NCBI GenBank assembly: GCA_002071485.1
Contig: MWFF01000043.1
Span: forward strand, 1 to 58,743
DNA from: Verrucomicrobia bacterium ADurb.Bin006
GTDB lineage: Bacteria; Verrucomicrobiota; Verrucomicrobiia; Limisphaerales; J093
DNA: 58,743 bases
Direction of reading: 5' to 3'
Positions within the stretch are counted from its first letter, which is position 1. Each line of letters starts with the position of its first letter. Both the position numbers and the translations under genes were made by a program. Below, piece after piece: positions 17,510 to 28,820 of the stretch. Below the pieces are notes generated by a model, which worked only from the letters and a program-made list of their open reading frames with translations, had not been told where the DNA came from and did not search any database.

Positions 17510-17866
17510 CGGCCCCCCTCGTTGGCAAGCGTGGTGATCGAAGCGCGCCGCCGCCATGCCGCGACCAACATGCCGTTCCCCCCCTCTGGCGCCCCCGTCA
17601 AGCCAAAGGCAGGCCGGCGTGCACTGCGCCGACGGCAGGACGGACGGCAGAGGCAGACGGTCGAGCTCCAGACGCTCGTGCGTGAGCGCATCCGCGATCG
17701 CCGTGGTTTCGGCTCGTGTCAACGTGCAGACCGCGTAGATCAGGCGGCCTCCGGGTTTCAGAGCCGAAACGGCGTGACGCAGCAAACGCAGTTGAATCTG
17801 CGCAAGCTCCGCCACATCTTCCGGACGCGTCGTCCAGCGGGCGTGCGGGTTGCGATGCCACGTCTC
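17510..17866 (-). pseudogene. rsmB: Remnant of 16S rRNA m5C methyltransferase RsmB/Sun, C-terminal only
   Basis: Minus-strand translation from about 17866 reads ETWHRNPHARWTT, LAQIQLRLLRHAVSALKPGG and RLIYAVCTLTRAET, the C-terminal part of the Nop2/Sun (RsmB) methyltransferase domain, including the VCTL strand. The active-site Cys region (usually DAPCSGTGTWHRNP) is cut off at its start, exactly where the clpX-like gene ends at 17890. Near 17577-17585 (a run of six G on the minus strand) the similarity jumps frame: the final GNGMLVAAWRRR continues in the reading frame that runs into lpxC. So the gene is truncated at the 5' end and frameshifted at the 3' end. It cannot encode an active enzyme. 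Confidence 0.7.
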
Positions 17867-17889
17867 CAGAAGGTGGTGAGAAATCCGCG

Positions 17890-19455
17890 TCAGGCGTGTT
17901 CGGATGTCGCGGGGCGATAGCTGGTGACGACCCACTTGCTGAGGGTCTCGTCGGGGCTTTCCACCGCATCGAGGTCGAGCTGGAATTCGCGCTGGCCGGT
18001 GTTTTGAGTGATCAACTTGAGCCCGAACTGGTAATCGCGGAAGCGCTCGGCGCAGAGATCGCGCACCGGGCGGCCTGTTTCCGTGGCGAGCGCGACGAGG
18101 CGGTCGGCGGCGGCCGGCGTGAAGGCGATCTGAATCCCATGATCCTTGGTGAACCGTTCGGCGAAGTCATTCACCAACTGCCGCAGCACGGCCCGTTCGT
18201 CCTGGGCGTGCTCGGCCAGCAGTTTCGCCAGGGCCGGCATCGGTTGGTCGACCAGGTCCCGGGTGACGACGAACCGTTTGACGGAGGTGGATGGCAACTC
18301 GTACTTGAACTCGCGAAAAACGCGCTCGCACACCGTCATCAAGCCGCGCGCGCCGGTCTGTTCCTCGTTCGCCAGTTCCGCAATGCGTCGCAGCCCGTCA
18401 GCGCGAAACAGCACCTCGATGCCATAGGCAGCGAAGGTCTGTTCGTACTGGCGGATGATGCTGCCCTCGGATGTTTTCAGGATGGTGAAGAGGTCGTCGA
18501 CGGAGAGCGGATGGCAGTAGACGCGCACCGGCAGGCGCCCGATGAACTCGGGTTCGAAGCCGAACTCGATGAAATCGCGCGTTTGGGCGCACGCCATCAC
18601 CTCGTTGCTCTCCTCGACCGACGCGGTGCGGGCCGCGAAACCGATGGTCGCCTCGCGCAGGCGTTTGCGGACCACTTTGTCGAAGCCGGGGAAAGCGCCG
18701 CTGACGATGAAGAGGATATGCTTGGTGTTGATGACGTCCACGGGTTTTCTGCCTCGCTGCGTCATCTCCATCATCGCCTGCAATTGGCCGGCAATGTCGT
18801 TGGGCGATCGCGCCGCAACGTCCGTCTCCTCCATGAGTTTGAGCAGGTTGGTCTGAACGCCGCGCCCGCTCACGTCGCGCCCGGCATGGTTCACGGACGC
18901 CGCGATCTTGTCGATCTCGTCGATATAGATGATGCCGTACTGGGCCCGCTTCACGTCGCCGTTGGCGCGCCGGAACAACTCGCGCACCAGATCCTCGACG
19001 TCGGCCCCCACATACCCGGTCTCGGAGAACTTGGTGGCGTCGCCCTTGACGAAGGGCACTCCGATGAGATCGGCGATGCTCCGGACGAGGTAGGTTTTGC
19101 CGACCCCCGTAGGCCCGATGAGAATGACATTCTGTTTGGCGTAGTTGGGTTGGTCCTGTCCCTCGAGGGCCAGGCGCACATGGTGATAGTGATCGCACAA
19201 GGCCACACTCAGCACCTTCTTCGCTTCCTCCTGCCGGATGACAAACCGGTCCAGATAGGCCTTGACCTCCCGCGGCTTCTGATTGAATGCGAACTCGACC
19301 CCGCTCGCGGAATCACTCCCACCGCTCCCCCCGCGGGCCGGATTGGGTTGTGTGAAACCGCTCGCCCCCCCCGAAAAAGTCTGCCGCATCAACTCCGCCA
19401 GTTGGCGCTGGAACTCCTCAGGCGACGGCGGGCCGCCTGGCACTGAATCTGTCAT
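17890..19455 (-). CDS. clpX: ClpX-like AAA+ unfoldase lacking the N-terminal zinc domain
   Basis: 521 residues. Walker A GPTGVGKT lies at about 113-120 and Walker B IIYIDEIDKI follows. The pore loop GYVG (FSETGYVGADVEDL) and the ClpP-docking IGF loop (ATIGFAARTAS) are both present, and EFIGRLPV matches the ClpX sensor region. ClpX normally starts with a four-Cys zinc-binding domain. Here it is replaced by a Gly/Ser-rich segment of about 55 residues with no such Cys set, and the C-terminus is about 60 residues longer than usual. The IGF loop argues that it still works with ClpP, which is not in the window. It follows infC by 6 bases. An alternative name is an HslU/ClpX-type ATPase of unknown partner. 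Confidence 0.85.
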   Translation of the reverse strand: MTDSVPGGPPSPEEFQRQLAELMRQTFSGGASGFTQPNPARGGSGGSDSASGVEFAFNQKPREVKAYLDRFVIRQEEAKKVLSVALCDHYHHVRLALEGQDQPNYAKQNVILIGPTGVGKTYLVRSIADLIGVPFVKGDATKFSETGYVGADVEDLVRELFRRANGDVKRAQYGIIYIDEIDKIAASVNHAGRDVSGRGVQTNLLKLMEETDVAARSPNDIAGQLQAMMEMTQRGRKPVDVINTKHILFIVSGAFPGFDKVVRKRLREATIGFAARTASVEESNEVMACAQTRDFIEFGFEPEFIGRLPVRVYCHPLSVDDLFTILKTSEGSIIRQYEQTFAAYGIEVLFRADGLRRIAELANEEQTGARGLMTVCERVFREFKYELPSTSVKRFVVTRDLVDQPMPALAKLLAEHAQDERAVLRQLVNDFAERFTKDHGIQIAFTPAAADRLVALATETGRPVRDLCAERFRDYQFGLKLITQNTGQREFQLDLDAVESPDETLSKWVVTSYRPATSEHA

Positions 19456-19461
19456 GGGCTG

Positions 19462-20226
19462 TCAGGCGCCGGCCTCCTCCTCGCGCTGGGCGCTCAATTG
19501 GGAGAACGGATTGTTGGTGAAACCCGAGCGCCCGCTCTCGTTCGTCACCCCATTCGGAGCGGGGAAATCGACGACACGGTCGTCTGTGTCGGGCGGGGCT
19601 GCCCTTGCCGTGCCGCGGGCTTCGGTCTTCGGGGCTTGGGCAGGCTCGGTCTGTGCCGGATTCTTGGCGCGTTTGCTTCTCGGCAGAGGAGTCAGCATGA
19701 CGTGCAGGTTGCGCCCGACGAGTTTGGGCACCTCGACCGCCTGCCCGTAAGCGGCCAGTTCCTTGACGAAGCGCTCCATGACCTGCATGCCAAATTCCTG
19801 ATGGGCCATCTCGCGGCCCCGGAATCGCAAGCTGACCTTCACCCGCATGTCCTCGCACAGAAACCCCGTCGCATGCCCCAGCTTCACGCCGAAATCGTTG
19901 TCGTCGATCGTGGCGGTAAGCTGGATCTCCTTCACGCGATTGGCGTGCTGGTGCTTTTTGGATTCCTTCTCTTTCTTGGCTTGCTCGTATCGGTACTTGC
20001 CGTAGTCGACCACCCGGCAGACCGGCGGCGTCGCGTTGGGGGCGACCTCGACAAGGTCCATGGCGCTGCGGCGGGCGAGATTGATCGCTTCGTGCAGGGA
20101 AACGACACCCACTTGCTGCCCGTCAGGACCGATGACACGAACTTCGCGGGCACGTATCTTTCCATTGATCCGGACGAAGGAACCTGCAGATGGAGGGTAA
20201 CGATGTGAGGAGAAGGGACGGCTCAA
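19462..20226 (-). CDS. infC: Translation initiation factor IF-3
   Basis: About 254 residues. The frame starts at a TTG (20226) preceded at good spacing by GGGAGGG, which supports this unusual start; infC often uses rare starts for autoregulation. RINGKIRAREVRVIGPDG is the IF-3 N-domain opening, YGKYRYEQAKKEKES the linker helix, and KLGHATGFLCEDMRVKVSLR followed by RGREMAHQEFGMQVM the C-domain that binds the 30S platform. After residue ~175 a Pro/Ala/Thr-rich tail of about 80 residues extends the protein beyond the usual 170-180. It is first in the order infC, clpX-like. The rpmI-rplT genes that often follow infC are absent here. Confidence 0.95.
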   Translation of the reverse strand: MSRPFSSHRYPPSAGSFVRINGKIRAREVRVIGPDGQQVGVVSLHEAINLARRSAMDLVEVAPNATPPVCRVVDYGKYRYEQAKKEKESKKHQHANRVKEIQLTATIDDNDFGVKLGHATGFLCEDMRVKVSLRFRGREMAHQEFGMQVMERFVKELAAYGQAVEVPKLVGRNLHVMLTPLPRSKRAKNPAQTEPAQAPKTEARGTARAAPPDTDDRVVDFPAPNGVTNESGRSGFTNNPFSQLSAQREEEAGA

Positions 20227-20416
20227 GAAGCCCTCCCCGGTTGAAGCTCATTCATGCGTTGTCGACTCAACTTGCATGCCGTCAATTGGACAGCGAGAAC
20301 ACTGTTACTTATTCACCATCATCCCTTCCGACGCAAGTCAAAATCGTCGTTCGCGGATCGGCCGGCCAAGCAACACGCTGGACGGCCCGCCCGACTTCCC
20401 CTATCCTGCCCGCCTG

Positions 20417-20701
20417 ATGTCGAAAGCGGCCAAGAAACCGGAGGCGTCGGGCGATGCCCTGAGCGAGATGCCTTTCGAGCAAGCCCTGCAGCACCTCGAA
20501 TCCGTCGTGGAAGCGATGGAGTCGGACGATCTCCCCCTGGAGACCCTCCTCGCGCGGTATGAGGAGGGCGTTAGACTGCTCGAAGCCTGTCAGGTCAAGC
20601 TTGCCGCCGCAGAGGTCAGAATCAGCCAACTCGAACAAAGCGCGTCCGGTACGTCGGCGCTGACCCCGATGACTCCGGAGGGCGGCAAGGACATCCAGTG
20701 A
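20417..20701 (+). CDS. xseB: Exodeoxyribonuclease VII small subunit
   Basis: 94 residues from the ATG at 20417 (MSKAAKKPEA); an earlier in-frame ATG at 20276 would add a low-complexity leader and is unlikely. MPFEQALQHLESVVEAMES followed by PLETLLARYEEGVRLLEAC is the characteristic two-helix XseB sequence. XseB associates with XseA to degrade single-stranded DNA; xseA is not in the window. It begins a plus-strand row xseB, dxs, icd and is divergent from infC across a 190-base gap. The xseB-dxs order is common in bacteria. Confidence 0.92.
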   Translation: MSKAAKKPEASGDALSEMPFEQALQHLESVVEAMESDDLPLETLLARYEEGVRLLEACQVKLAAAEVRISQLEQSASGTSALTPMTPEGGKDIQ

Positions 20702-20729
20702 CGGGCGGAGCCACACACACGCAAACACC

Positions 20730-22715
20730 ATGAGTCGCTACCTGGACATGGTCGACAGTCCGGACCACGTGAAGAAACTGACGCTCGATCAGCTCAACCT
20801 GCTGGCCGAGGAGGTCCGCCACGAGATGATCACCGTGCTCTCGAAGAACGGCGGACATTTGGGTCCCAACCTCGGCGTGGTGGAATTGACCATCGCGCTG
20901 CACCGGGTCTTCTCGACACCCAAGGACAAGTTCGTCTGGGACGTCAGCCACCAATGCTATGCCCACAAGCTGCTCACCGGGCGGAAGAACCGGTTCAATA
21001 CCATTCGGACGACCGGCGGGTTGAGCGGGTTCGCCATGCGGGCCGAGAGCGAGCATGACGCCTACGGCGCCGGCCACGCCGGGACTGCGCTGTCGGCCGC
21101 CCTGGGCATCTGCGCGGCGCGGGATCAGCGGGGCAGTGACGAGCACGTGGTCTGCATCTTCGGCGATGCGGCGCTTACCAACGGGATGTCCTTCGAGGCG
21201 CTGAACAATATCAGCCACACAACACGCCGGTTTATCGGCATCCTCAACGACAACGAATGGAGCATCGCCAAAAACGTCGGCGCCATCGCCTCTTACCTCA
21301 ACCAGTTGATCCGGCATCCGCGTTACGGTCGGCTGCAGAAGGATTTCGAGCGCCTTTTACGGCGCATGCCCAAAGGGGAGCTGGCCATCAAGCTCGGCCA
21401 CAAGGCCGAGGAAGCGCTCAAGGGAGCGGTTTCGGGTGTCGCCCTCGAACCGGGCACCCGCCAGCCTGGCACCGAGGGGCGTGGAGGCTACGGCAGCAGC
21501 CTGATCTTTGAGGAAATGGGCCTCCATTACCTCGGGCCCATCGACGGACATAATCTGCCGCTCCTGATCGATTCCTTCACCTACGCCAAGGAGTGCGATC
21601 GACCGGTCGTCCTCCACGTGGTCACGCGCAAGGGACAGGGGTACGAGGCCGCGCTCAAGTCGCCGGAGAAGTTCCACGGGGTCGGTCCCTACGACCTGGT
21701 CACTGGCGATCCGATCGCCGCCGCGCCGGGCACACCCCAGAACTACCAGGACGTGTTCGGCCTGGCGCTCGTCCGGTTCTGCCAGCGCGATAGCACCCTG
21801 GTCGGCATCACCGCGGCGATGCCCGCCGGGACCGGCTTGAAGTTCCTCGAACAGGCCATGCCCCAGCGCTACTACGACGTTGGGATTGCTGAGGGCCACG
21901 CCGTGTTGTTCGCCGCCGGCATGGCCACACAGGGCTTTCACCCCGTCGTCGCGATTTACTCGACTTTCCTCCAGCGGTCCTACGATGGCATCATCCACGA
22001 TATCGCCCTCCAGGATCTGCCCGTGATTTTTGCCATGGACCGTTCCGGCCTCGCGGCCAATGACGGCCCAACCCACCACGGCCTGTTCGACATCGCCTTC
22101 CTGCGCTGTGTGCCCAACATCATCGCCATGGCGCCCAAAGACGAAGACGAACTGGTCGACATGCTCTTCACCGCCACCCACCAGAACCATCCGGTCTTCA
22201 TCCGCTACCCGCGCGGCGCCGGCGAAGGCGTGGCCATCAAGGACCAGCCCCGTTTGCTCACGATCGGCCAGGCCGAGATCACCCAGCACTTCAGCCAGTC
22301 CGGCGGGCGGAAAGTGGCCCTGTTCGCCCTTGGGAATCTGCAGCGTCTGGCACGCGACACGGCTGCGGGTCTCAAGGCCGTCGGGTGCGACGTCGCCATC
22401 GTCAATCCGCGTTTCATCAAGCCACTTGATGAGGCGACCACGCTGTTGTTGGGCCGGGCGTCCGATGCCGTGGTCACGTTCGAGGATCATGTGCTGGCCG
22501 GCGGATACGGCAGCAGCGTGATCGAGTTGTACAGCAATCACGGTGTCACGACTCCGGTCGTCCGGATCGGCTGGCCGGACCAGTTTATCGAGCATGCCTC
22601 GACGGCGGACGAGCTTCGCGAGCAGTACGGGCTGACCGCCGAGCGCGCCGTTGCCGAGGTGAAAGCCAGGTTGCAGCAGCGGCTGCCCGCTGCCGCGGTG
22701 ACCGCTCTGGCCTGA
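20730..22715 (+). CDS. dxs: 1-deoxy-D-xylulose-5-phosphate synthase
   Basis: 661 residues, a thiamine-diphosphate transketolase-like enzyme that condenses pyruvate and glyceraldehyde 3-phosphate at the start of the MEP isoprenoid pathway. [36 protein letters not shown], and the ThDP/Mg motif [16 protein letters not shown] ending in ILNDNEWSI are all present. The pyrimidine-binding half has [14 protein letters not shown], and the C-terminal transketolase domain follows. The canonical GDGA is GDAA here. Start [11 protein letters not shown] at 20730, 28 bases after xseB. It is 14 bases upstream of icd, suggesting one transcript. Confidence 0.96.
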   Translation: MSRYLDMVDSPDHVKKLTLDQLNLLAEEVRHEMITVLSKNGGHLGPNLGVVELTIALHRVFSTPKDKFVWDVSHQCYAHKLLTGRKNRFNTIRTTGGLSGFAMRAESEHDAYGAGHAGTALSAALGICAARDQRGSDEHVVCIFGDAALTNGMSFEALNNISHTTRRFIGILNDNEWSIAKNVGAIASYLNQLIRHPRYGRLQKDFERLLRRMPKGELAIKLGHKAEEALKGAVSGVALEPGTRQPGTEGRGGYGSSLIFEEMGLHYLGPIDGHNLPLLIDSFTYAKECDRPVVLHVVTRKGQGYEAALKSPEKFHGVGPYDLVTGDPIAAAPGTPQNYQDVFGLALVRFCQRDSTLVGITAAMPAGTGLKFLEQAMPQRYYDVGIAEGHAVLFAAGMATQGFHPVVAIYSTFLQRSYDGIIHDIALQDLPVIFAMDRSGLAANDGPTHHGLFDIAFLRCVPNIIAMAPKDEDELVDMLFTATHQNHPVFIRYPRGAGEGVAIKDQPRLLTIGQAEITQHFSQSGGRKVALFALGNLQRLARDTAAGLKAVGCDVAIVNPRFIKPLDEATTLLLGRASDAVVTFEDHVLAGGYGSSVIELYSNHGVTTPVVRIGWPDQFIEHASTADELREQYGLTAERAVAEVKARLQQRLPAAAVTALA

Positions 22716-22729
22716 CCCCCTCTTCAATT

Positions 22730-24028
<1,299 letters not shown>

Positions 24029-24032
24029 AGCA

Positions 24033-27000
24033 TCAGGGCTGCGGCCAGGGCAGACGCGCCAGACGAATATCGGCTTGGTTTCTTGGGGGATGCCGTGTGG
24101 CCTGGGAGCGGCTGCGGTTGTCGGACCACACCATATAGACATAGTGCGCGTCGGCGTAAGCCTGATTGTGCTCGCCGCTCTCGTGCGAGTAGATGTCCGA
24201 AGTCAGAACCTCCTGACCCCAATCGTCGAATTCAGGATACCACGGGTACCACCAGTGGAGGTTCACCCCGCCTGGCGCCCAGACCGGGTCGTAATGGCCC
24301 GGCTGAGTCTGCTCGGGCAGTGAGCCGGAGAATACCGGTGGAAACGGCTCGGATGTGATCGTGAAGTCGTTCGTGAAGAATGAAACCACGCCATCGGCTC
24401 CAATCGCGCCCCAGCGTCCGCACACCTCGATGAGCGAGTTGTCCGGATCGTTCCGGCGGTCGTGCCATCCGACGAACAGCATTGCGCCGTCGGGCCGAAC
24501 GGCGAGAGCGGGCATCCACTGATCATTCAGGCCGGTGTCGAGGTTCACACGGATCGGTTTCGTGGTCCAATGAACGCCGCCATCGGTCGACTGCACAAAA
24601 AAGACGTCGGCGCGATCGCCCTGGTCGGCGCTCTGGTCGGCGTAGGCGACGTAGAGGTGGTTCGAGCGGGCCGGATCAGGATTCACCGCCAGCGTCGCCA
24701 GGCAAAAGGCCTTGAACCAGTCGCTCGGATTCGAAGTCGTATTGCTCCTTCGAAGCGGGATGGGCGAGACCGGCGCCCTGAGCCTGCAAATGGTGTGTGT
24801 GGGGCCGATCCTGGCGCCGCGTTCCGTCACGGCACAGATCTCGAGTGACTGCGGCGTGCCCCGTTCGTTCCACGCCACATAGACGACATGGTCGGTCCCC
24901 ACCGCCATCTGCGGCATCATCGAGTGCTCGGTGCCCAATGCCACCGGTCGGGACCAAGCCCTGACATCGCCGTCCCTGGACACTGTCAGCCACTGGCGCC
25001 GTCGCGACCCGGCGACGCTTCCCTGAATGACTGCGTACACGTCGTGCTGGCCGGAGCCCGGCCAGTCATCGACCGCAATCCACGGGTAGTCCGACCCCTC
25101 GATCTCCTCGGCCAGAGGCGGGCAGCGGACAAAACGGGCGCCGCGATCGACCGACTTCCACAGAGGGATTCCCTTGAACGTGCCGGCCTTCCTTTCCGAA
25201 GTGGCCGCGTAGTAGATCACCCCTGACACCCGGTCCACGGCCAGCACGGGATCGCCGGCGTCTCCGCTCGTGGCGCCCTCGGGCAACGGCAGCACGTCCC
25301 GATCCACAAAGGTCCGACCGCCATCGTGAGAGACGGAATACGAGACCATGCGGCACAGACGGGGCGGATCGTCGAGGCTGGCCAGTCCGTAAATCCCCCG
25401 GTTGCTGTCCCAATAGCCGACGACCACTGTGTTTTCGAGGACCACGACTCCAGGCTGGTATTGGGTGTTCTGTTCGTTGGCGTAATCCTGGGCCGGATCG
25501 TTCACAAGAATGTTCGACGCCAACTCGAGCCGCTGCAGATCGGTGTAGCCCGTCGCGTCCGGTTCCGTGGCGGCCTCCGTCCAGTCTGTCCGGTCATCAG
25601 CCACGCCGTTGCCATTGGCGTCCTCGACGTAATCCGGCAAACCGTCCGAATCCGAGTCATACGGACGCCCGTAAATTGTCGCAACCGCGTGGTACCCGAT
25701 GTCAACCTGAGAGTCGGCTTCCTTCGAGGCCCCGTCCACCGTGGCGTGATGGTAGAGCCCCGCGTCCGCCGCACTCCGGCTGCCCGCATCGACCAGCGGG
25801 GCCGGATTGGCGAGCCCCGCGAGTGACGCGCCGCGGGTCGACCCGGCGGTCCGGGTGCTGAGCGCAAGATGTGTGACGTCCCCTCCGGCGGATCCCGAAA
25901 GGGCAACCTCCCCGCTGTAGCCGTTGTGCGCGTTGGGCACCCCCTCGGATGCGACGCTTTCCAACGTGTCAAACGTGTTGTCGTATGCCCCCCACGAATC
26001 CGATCCCGAGTAATCCGCCAGCCTCAGCCTGCCGCCCTCGAACAGGTTGTTGCGCAAATGGACAACCAGCAATGGACGCTGCAACTCCGTGTCCTGATCC
26101 AGACTCAAACTCGACCGATGAAACAGGTTGTTGGTCAGTCCAAGGCTCGCAGGCCCTGCCGCACCGGGCGGATACAGCGACAAGTCCAGGCTCACCCCGT
26201 AGAACCGAGAGTCGCGCAGAGACAGAAACCCCAGCGGGAGGAAAGTCGTGTTGTCAAACAGCGCCCGCTTCCCGGGAAGCACCGCAACCTCCGTGAACCG
26301 GAGGTGAACCTCTTTCGAGATGGACCGGGTGCCCGCAGCCGAGAACAGGGCGGCCGTGCGTCCCGTCTCGTTACGGGGCGCGGGCTGTTCCTGGACCGTT
26401 TCGCACCGCACCAGGCGGTTGTAGCGCGATGGCGAGCCCTCACTCAAAAAACGGGCTCCATCGAGCAGGATGGTGCCGACGCTGTCGTGGATGCCCACGG
26501 CAACGCCGTTGGTGAGCAGCAGCGTCGCCGGCCCGTTGGTGCCCGCCACCGTCAGCCCCGTCCAGCACCAATCGAGCGGGGCATAGTGCCACCCCAGGTC
26601 CGGCCGCCCGTCGTTGTCCCGCGGCGCGGTCGGGCCGAGCGTCGTATCGAGTGCGACCGGCTTCGCGGCGGTCCGCGCCAGCGGGGGCCAGACCGTCCGC
26701 TCTTCGAGTTCCTTCATCAGTTCGGGGTCGATCTTGTCGGTCCCTCGATCCAGGAATGGGCTGCCGGCTCCAAGGTAGTAGCGGCCGGCGCCGGCCCGCG
26801 TGAACGGATTGCTATGAATCTCGATGCACTGGTTGCCGAAGTTCGGCGTGGCATAGAACCCATTCCACCCGCTGCCCTGCAGACGCAGGCGCGGCGTTGG
26901 GCTCGTGTTGACCACGTTGGCGAGGACGGAGTTCCGGACGACCAGCGAACTCGAGGATTCGCCGGTGGCCTGGGCCATGTAGGTCCAGCCGTCCAGGGTC

Positions 27001-28640
27001 AGATGCTCGGCTGTGCCTCGGAGATAGGCGCCGACAATGGCTTTGCTGGTCCCCCTCAGGCCAGCCTCGCGCGCGAACAGCCCGTTGCCGAGGTGGAGGG
27101 TCCGCCTCAGAACCATGTTGTAATACCGGATGCCCGACGCAACGACCCCGTTCTGGCAGTTCACCACTTGCACATGCTCGACCCGGTCCCTTGGTCGGCT
27201 GTTGATGGCCGGCGGGAAATACAGCGCGGTTCGAGCGCGAAGAATCCGCACGTTGGAAATGGCCGCCCCATCGGCCGGCATCTGAAGCGCCACCGCCGCG
27301 TAGTAATCCGTCGCCGCGCCCCGAGGCGTGATGTCGCCGACACTGTCATCGGCGTTGGCGGTGAAAACAGCCGGGCGATACGGCGCCGTGGCGCAGACCA
27401 GGTCGCCTTGAACATTCAGCCGCGCGAGGCCGTTGTTGGTGTACTTGACCACCGCGCCCCCTTCAATGGTCGTCGTCCCGCTCAGGTTGACCACGCCCGC
27501 CACCAGGTACGTCGAGCCGCACCGGAATGTGACGTCCTTCTGGCTCCCATTGGCCATGGTCCAATCCAGCACCAGACCCCGCGCCAGGGGTAGGGGAGAC
27601 GCATCGGACGCGACCGCCGGATCGGTCTGATCGAAGCCGGGGGGCGGCTCATGCGGAGGCAATGGCTCGAGCAGAATGCGGATCGCATCCAACTCGACGC
27701 TCTCGAGAAGCATGGCGCGCCCGTCCATCATGGCCCAGCGATGCAGCACCGGAAGCTCGAGCCCGAGGTCGCTTTCGGGATTCGTCCCTTGCACCCAGAA
27801 GACTTGTCTCGCCGCCATCCCGTAGGCGCCAAAAACGAGTCGATCGTGCGTAAGAACCGGCTCGCGCATGCGGGCGGCCCGGATTGGATCCGATTCTTGC
27901 CAGACCTGGACCCGATCGATCCTCGGCTCGGGCGCCGTGAGAAACTCGGTGACTATCTCTAGACGCAGGCGATCGGACTCGAGGCCCCACTGCGCGGGAT
28001 TCGGCAACTGGGTCCGCAGCACCACATCTTGGGCAAACGAGGCCTTTGCGTACTCGAAGAGCAAATCGGCTCTCACCCCGTCGAAAGCGTCCCGATACAC
28101 AAGCTTGTTCGGTGCGGCCAACTCGGCATGGGCAGAGCGAGTCCTGGCGATCCAGACCCTCCGCCCGCTTTCCGGGTCCCAGTATTGCAGTCCCAACACC
28201 TGCCAGCGGAACTTTTGTCCGTCGCATGTTTCGAGCGCGTGAACCCGATTCGCCCCGAGATACAGCGGGCACTCGATGCGGTGCGGACCGGTCTGGGCCA
28301 CCGCGGCACGCGGGGTGAACACGATCTCTTCTCTAGACGGGAGCCACCGTTCGGCGTCGCGATAGAACAGGCCGGTGGCGAGCACGGTCACGCGGTTGGT
28401 CGTCGTGATCAGTGCGCCGTCCCGAGTGCGCCAGGTGGCAAGGCTGTCGATCACCTGGTGATGCGGGCCGCGCTCGCGCTCCTCGCCCACGCATGTCCCG
28501 ATCAACACTGATTCGCTCGACAGGGTGGCGGGCGACGCCGCCGACGGACTCAGAGCCAGCGTGGCGAACACCAGGCCTGCGATCAGTCGGACCGACGCGC
28601 GAAAAAAGGAAGACAGTCTCCTCGCCGGCACGGCAGTCAT
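24033..28640 (-). CDS. Large secreted protein: beta-helix plus BNR/sialidase-like repeats
   Basis: 1,535 residues from the ATG at 28640 (MTAVPARRLSSFF), which gives a signal peptide ending near SPSAASPATL; the frame is open to 28796 but that leader is unlikely. Residues ~60-380 are beta-rich and unassigned. About 400-900 is right-handed parallel beta-helix-like (DVTFRCGSTYLVAGVVNLSG, then repeated short turns with Asn). A DSDSDGLPDYVEDANGNG segment (near 1000) is a thrombospondin type-3-like calcium-binding motif. The C-terminal ~480 residues contain BNR/Asp-box-like units such as SVSHDGGRTF, KSVDRGARF and STDGGVHWT, typical of sialidase-fold propellers. I see no catalytic sialidase Arg triad that can be assigned. 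Probably an extracellular polysaccharide-binding or structural protein. Confidence 0.78.
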   Translation of the reverse strand: MTAVPARRLSSFFRASVRLIAGLVFATLALSPSAASPATLSSESVLIGTCVGEERERGPHHQVIDSLATWRTRDGALITTTNRVTVLATGLFYRDAERWLPSREEIVFTPRAAVAQTGPHRIECPLYLGANRVHALETCDGQKFRWQVLGLQYWDPESGRRVWIARTRSAHAELAAPNKLVYRDAFDGVRADLLFEYAKASFAQDVVLRTQLPNPAQWGLESDRLRLEIVTEFLTAPEPRIDRVQVWQESDPIRAARMREPVLTHDRLVFGAYGMAARQVFWVQGTNPESDLGLELPVLHRWAMMDGRAMLLESVELDAIRILLEPLPPHEPPPGFDQTDPAVASDASPLPLARGLVLDWTMANGSQKDVTFRCGSTYLVAGVVNLSGTTTIEGGAVVKYTNNGLARLNVQGDLVCATAPYRPAVFTANADDSVGDITPRGAATDYYAAVALQMPADGAAISNVRILRARTALYFPPAINSRPRDRVEHVQVVNCQNGVVASGIRYYNMVLRRTLHLGNGLFAREAGLRGTSKAIVGAYLRGTAEHLTLDGWTYMAQATGESSSSLVVRNSVLANVVNTSPTPRLRLQGSGWNGFYATPNFGNQCIEIHSNPFTRAGAGRYYLGAGSPFLDRGTDKIDPELMKELEERTVWPPLARTAAKPVALDTTLGPTAPRDNDGRPDLGWHYAPLDWCWTGLTVAGTNGPATLLLTNGVAVGIHDSVGTILLDGARFLSEGSPSRYNRLVRCETVQEQPAPRNETGRTAALFSAAGTRSISKEVHLRFTEVAVLPGKRALFDNTTFLPLGFLSLRDSRFYGVSLDLSLYPPGAAGPASLGLTNNLFHRSSLSLDQDTELQRPLLVVHLRNNLFEGGRLRLADYSGSDSWGAYDNTFDTLESVASEGVPNAHNGYSGEVALSGSAGGDVTHLALSTRTAGSTRGASLAGLANPAPLVDAGSRSAADAGLYHHATVDGASKEADSQVDIGYHAVATIYGRPYDSDSDGLPDYVEDANGNGVADDRTDWTEAATEPDATGYTDLQRLELASNILVNDPAQDYANEQNTQYQPGVVVLENTVVVGYWDSNRGIYGLASLDDPPRLCRMVSYSVSHDGGRTFVDRDVLPLPEGATSGDAGDPVLAVDRVSGVIYYAATSERKAGTFKGIPLWKSVDRGARFVRCPPLAEEIEGSDYPWIAVDDWPGSGQHDVYAVIQGSVAGSRRRQWLTVSRDGDVRAWSRPVALGTEHSMMPQMAVGTDHVVYVAWNERGTPQSLEICAVTERGARIGPTHTICRLRAPVSPIPLRRSNTTSNPSDWFKAFCLATLAVNPDPARSNHLYVAYADQSADQGDRADVFFVQSTDGGVHWTTKPIRVNLDTGLNDQWMPALAVRPDGAMLFVGWHDRRNDPDNSLIEVCGRWGAIGADGVVSFFTNDFTITSEPFPPVFSGSLPEQTQPGHYDPVWAPGGVNLHWWYPWYPEFDDWGQEVLTSDIYSHESGEHNQAYADAHYVYMVWSDNRSRSQATRHPPRNQADIRLARLPWPQP

Positions 28641-28820
28641 CTTGCGGGGTCCGACCGCGACGTCCGCTGAGGATGTGTCAATATGCGGGCCAGCGAAGCA
28701 ACCGCGGACAGCAGGATTTGAACCTGAGCATTGGACGCTCTTCGCCGCGGGCGTCTTGCCCCTTGTTGCAGGTCCTGCTTCGCCCATCGCAGCCAAACGG
28801 TACCAGAGAGGCCACTCGAG

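Noticed and set aside
28690..28790. Possible tRNA gene on the minus strand (GGTTCAAATCC T-loop-like sequence)
   Set aside because: The T-arm stem has a mismatch and no matching acceptor stem, D-arm or anticodon arm could be folded around it; no CCA follows.
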